64,000 bases of DNA from Apostichopus japonicus. Taxonomy: Eukaryota > Echinodermata > Holothuroidea > Aspidochirotida > Stichopodidae. The stretch lies in assembly GCF_037975245.1 (NCBI RefSeq), contig NC_092561.1, positions 4,512,001-4,576,000 of the forward strand, given 5' to 3'. The position numbers and the translations under genes are program-made. Every line of letters starts with the position of its first letter. Positions within the stretch are counted from its first letter, which is position 1. The notes under the pieces were generated by a model, which was given only the letters and a program-made list of their open reading frames with translations, was not told the DNA's origin and searched no databases. Positions 63,558 through 64,000 of the stretch are shown one piece after another.

Positions 63558-63717
63558 GTAAATCTAAAAGGCTTTCCTACACTTGGAAATTACGAGTACG
63601 AAATACCACCTATATTCCAAGCTAAGAGTAGCATACCGTCTGCGGATGTAAAACCCTGTACAAGTAAGAAATACCACTTATATATAACGCTAAGAGTAGC
63701 CTACCGTCAACTGATAT

Positions 63718-64000
63718 CATAAGCGTAGGAGCCCAATTTGATTTTGGGGGGCTGCAACGACTTGCCCGAAAAATATAACCAAAATTTCAACATGTTAATT
63801 TGCATATCATATAGGCATGCTTGGGTTATTACATCGCATGCCAATTACATACAATCATTTGTCGTGAAGTTATTACCCTTCAATACTGGTTATCATTTTT
63901 GGGAGGTCGTTGCAATAATTATAACAATAATAATACAAGAAGTTTAACCATTGAGTAAACACATTCAAATTTGTTTTTCTTTCAGTAGGTGCCCGAAAAA
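63718..64000 (+). mobile_element. hAT-type MITE, family 3, cut by window end
   Basis: Begins CATAAGCGTAGGAGCCCA, preceded by a putative duplicated 8-mer ACTGATAT (63710-63717). It matches 31528-31944 from the left end through TTTCAGTAGGTGCCCGAAA. The right end is outside the window. Confidence 0.85.

Overview
The window looks like nuclear DNA of a marine deuterostome invertebrate. An echinoderm, perhaps a sea cucumber, is my best guess. The basis is spliced genes with short exons and GT-AG introns, AT-rich introns full of (TA)n arrays, tRNA-derived SINEs and hAT-type MITEs, and a gene set (fibrinogen-related protein, CLCA, C-type lectin, CHST15-like sulfotransferase, 'THFRGG' secreted protein) typical of such genomes. 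The species is inference; no bacterial, plasmid or phage feature is seen.

Layout. (1) 2980-4980, plus: last three exons of an EGF/fibrinogen-domain protein whose upstream part is missing or obscured by a TA microsatellite. (2) 7808-27148, minus: a complete calcium-activated chloride channel regulator (CLCA)-type gene. Its 16 exons have fully compatible phases and give 1197 codons with a signal peptide, HExxH site, VWA domain with intact MIDAS, a Leu-rich TM segment and an unusually long repetitive cytoplasmic tail. Its 8.4-kb first intron holds a dead LINE, a SINE and an 82-bp satellite. (3) 30635-34172, plus: a three-exon secreted protein with two C-type lectin-like domains (410 aa), with a TATA box and a poly(A) signal. 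(4) 41622-48147, plus: an eight-exon type II Golgi sulfotransferase of the CHST15 kind (471 aa), first exon inferred. (5) 53309-63557 and beyond, plus: seven exons of a secreted protein of an uncharacterised 'THFRGG...ISW' family, cut by the window end.

Between and inside the genes are many non-autonomous transposons. At least six hAT-type MITEs have recognisable terminal inverted repeats and flanking direct repeats, five of them perfect 8-bp copies. There is also a TTAA-flanked element, a 991-bp long-TIR element, a 243-bp element with perfect 46-bp inverted arms, a 142-bp foldback, four kinds of tRNA-derived SINE, and numerous minisatellites.

The genes are not an operon. Several (FReD, CTLD, CLCA, sulfotransferase, THFRGG protein) make secreted or surface/Golgi products, consistent with a mucosal, extracellular-matrix or innate-recognition theme, but a functional link between them is only inference. 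Exon calls rest on splice-site inspection plus phase consistency. No alignment or database search was run.
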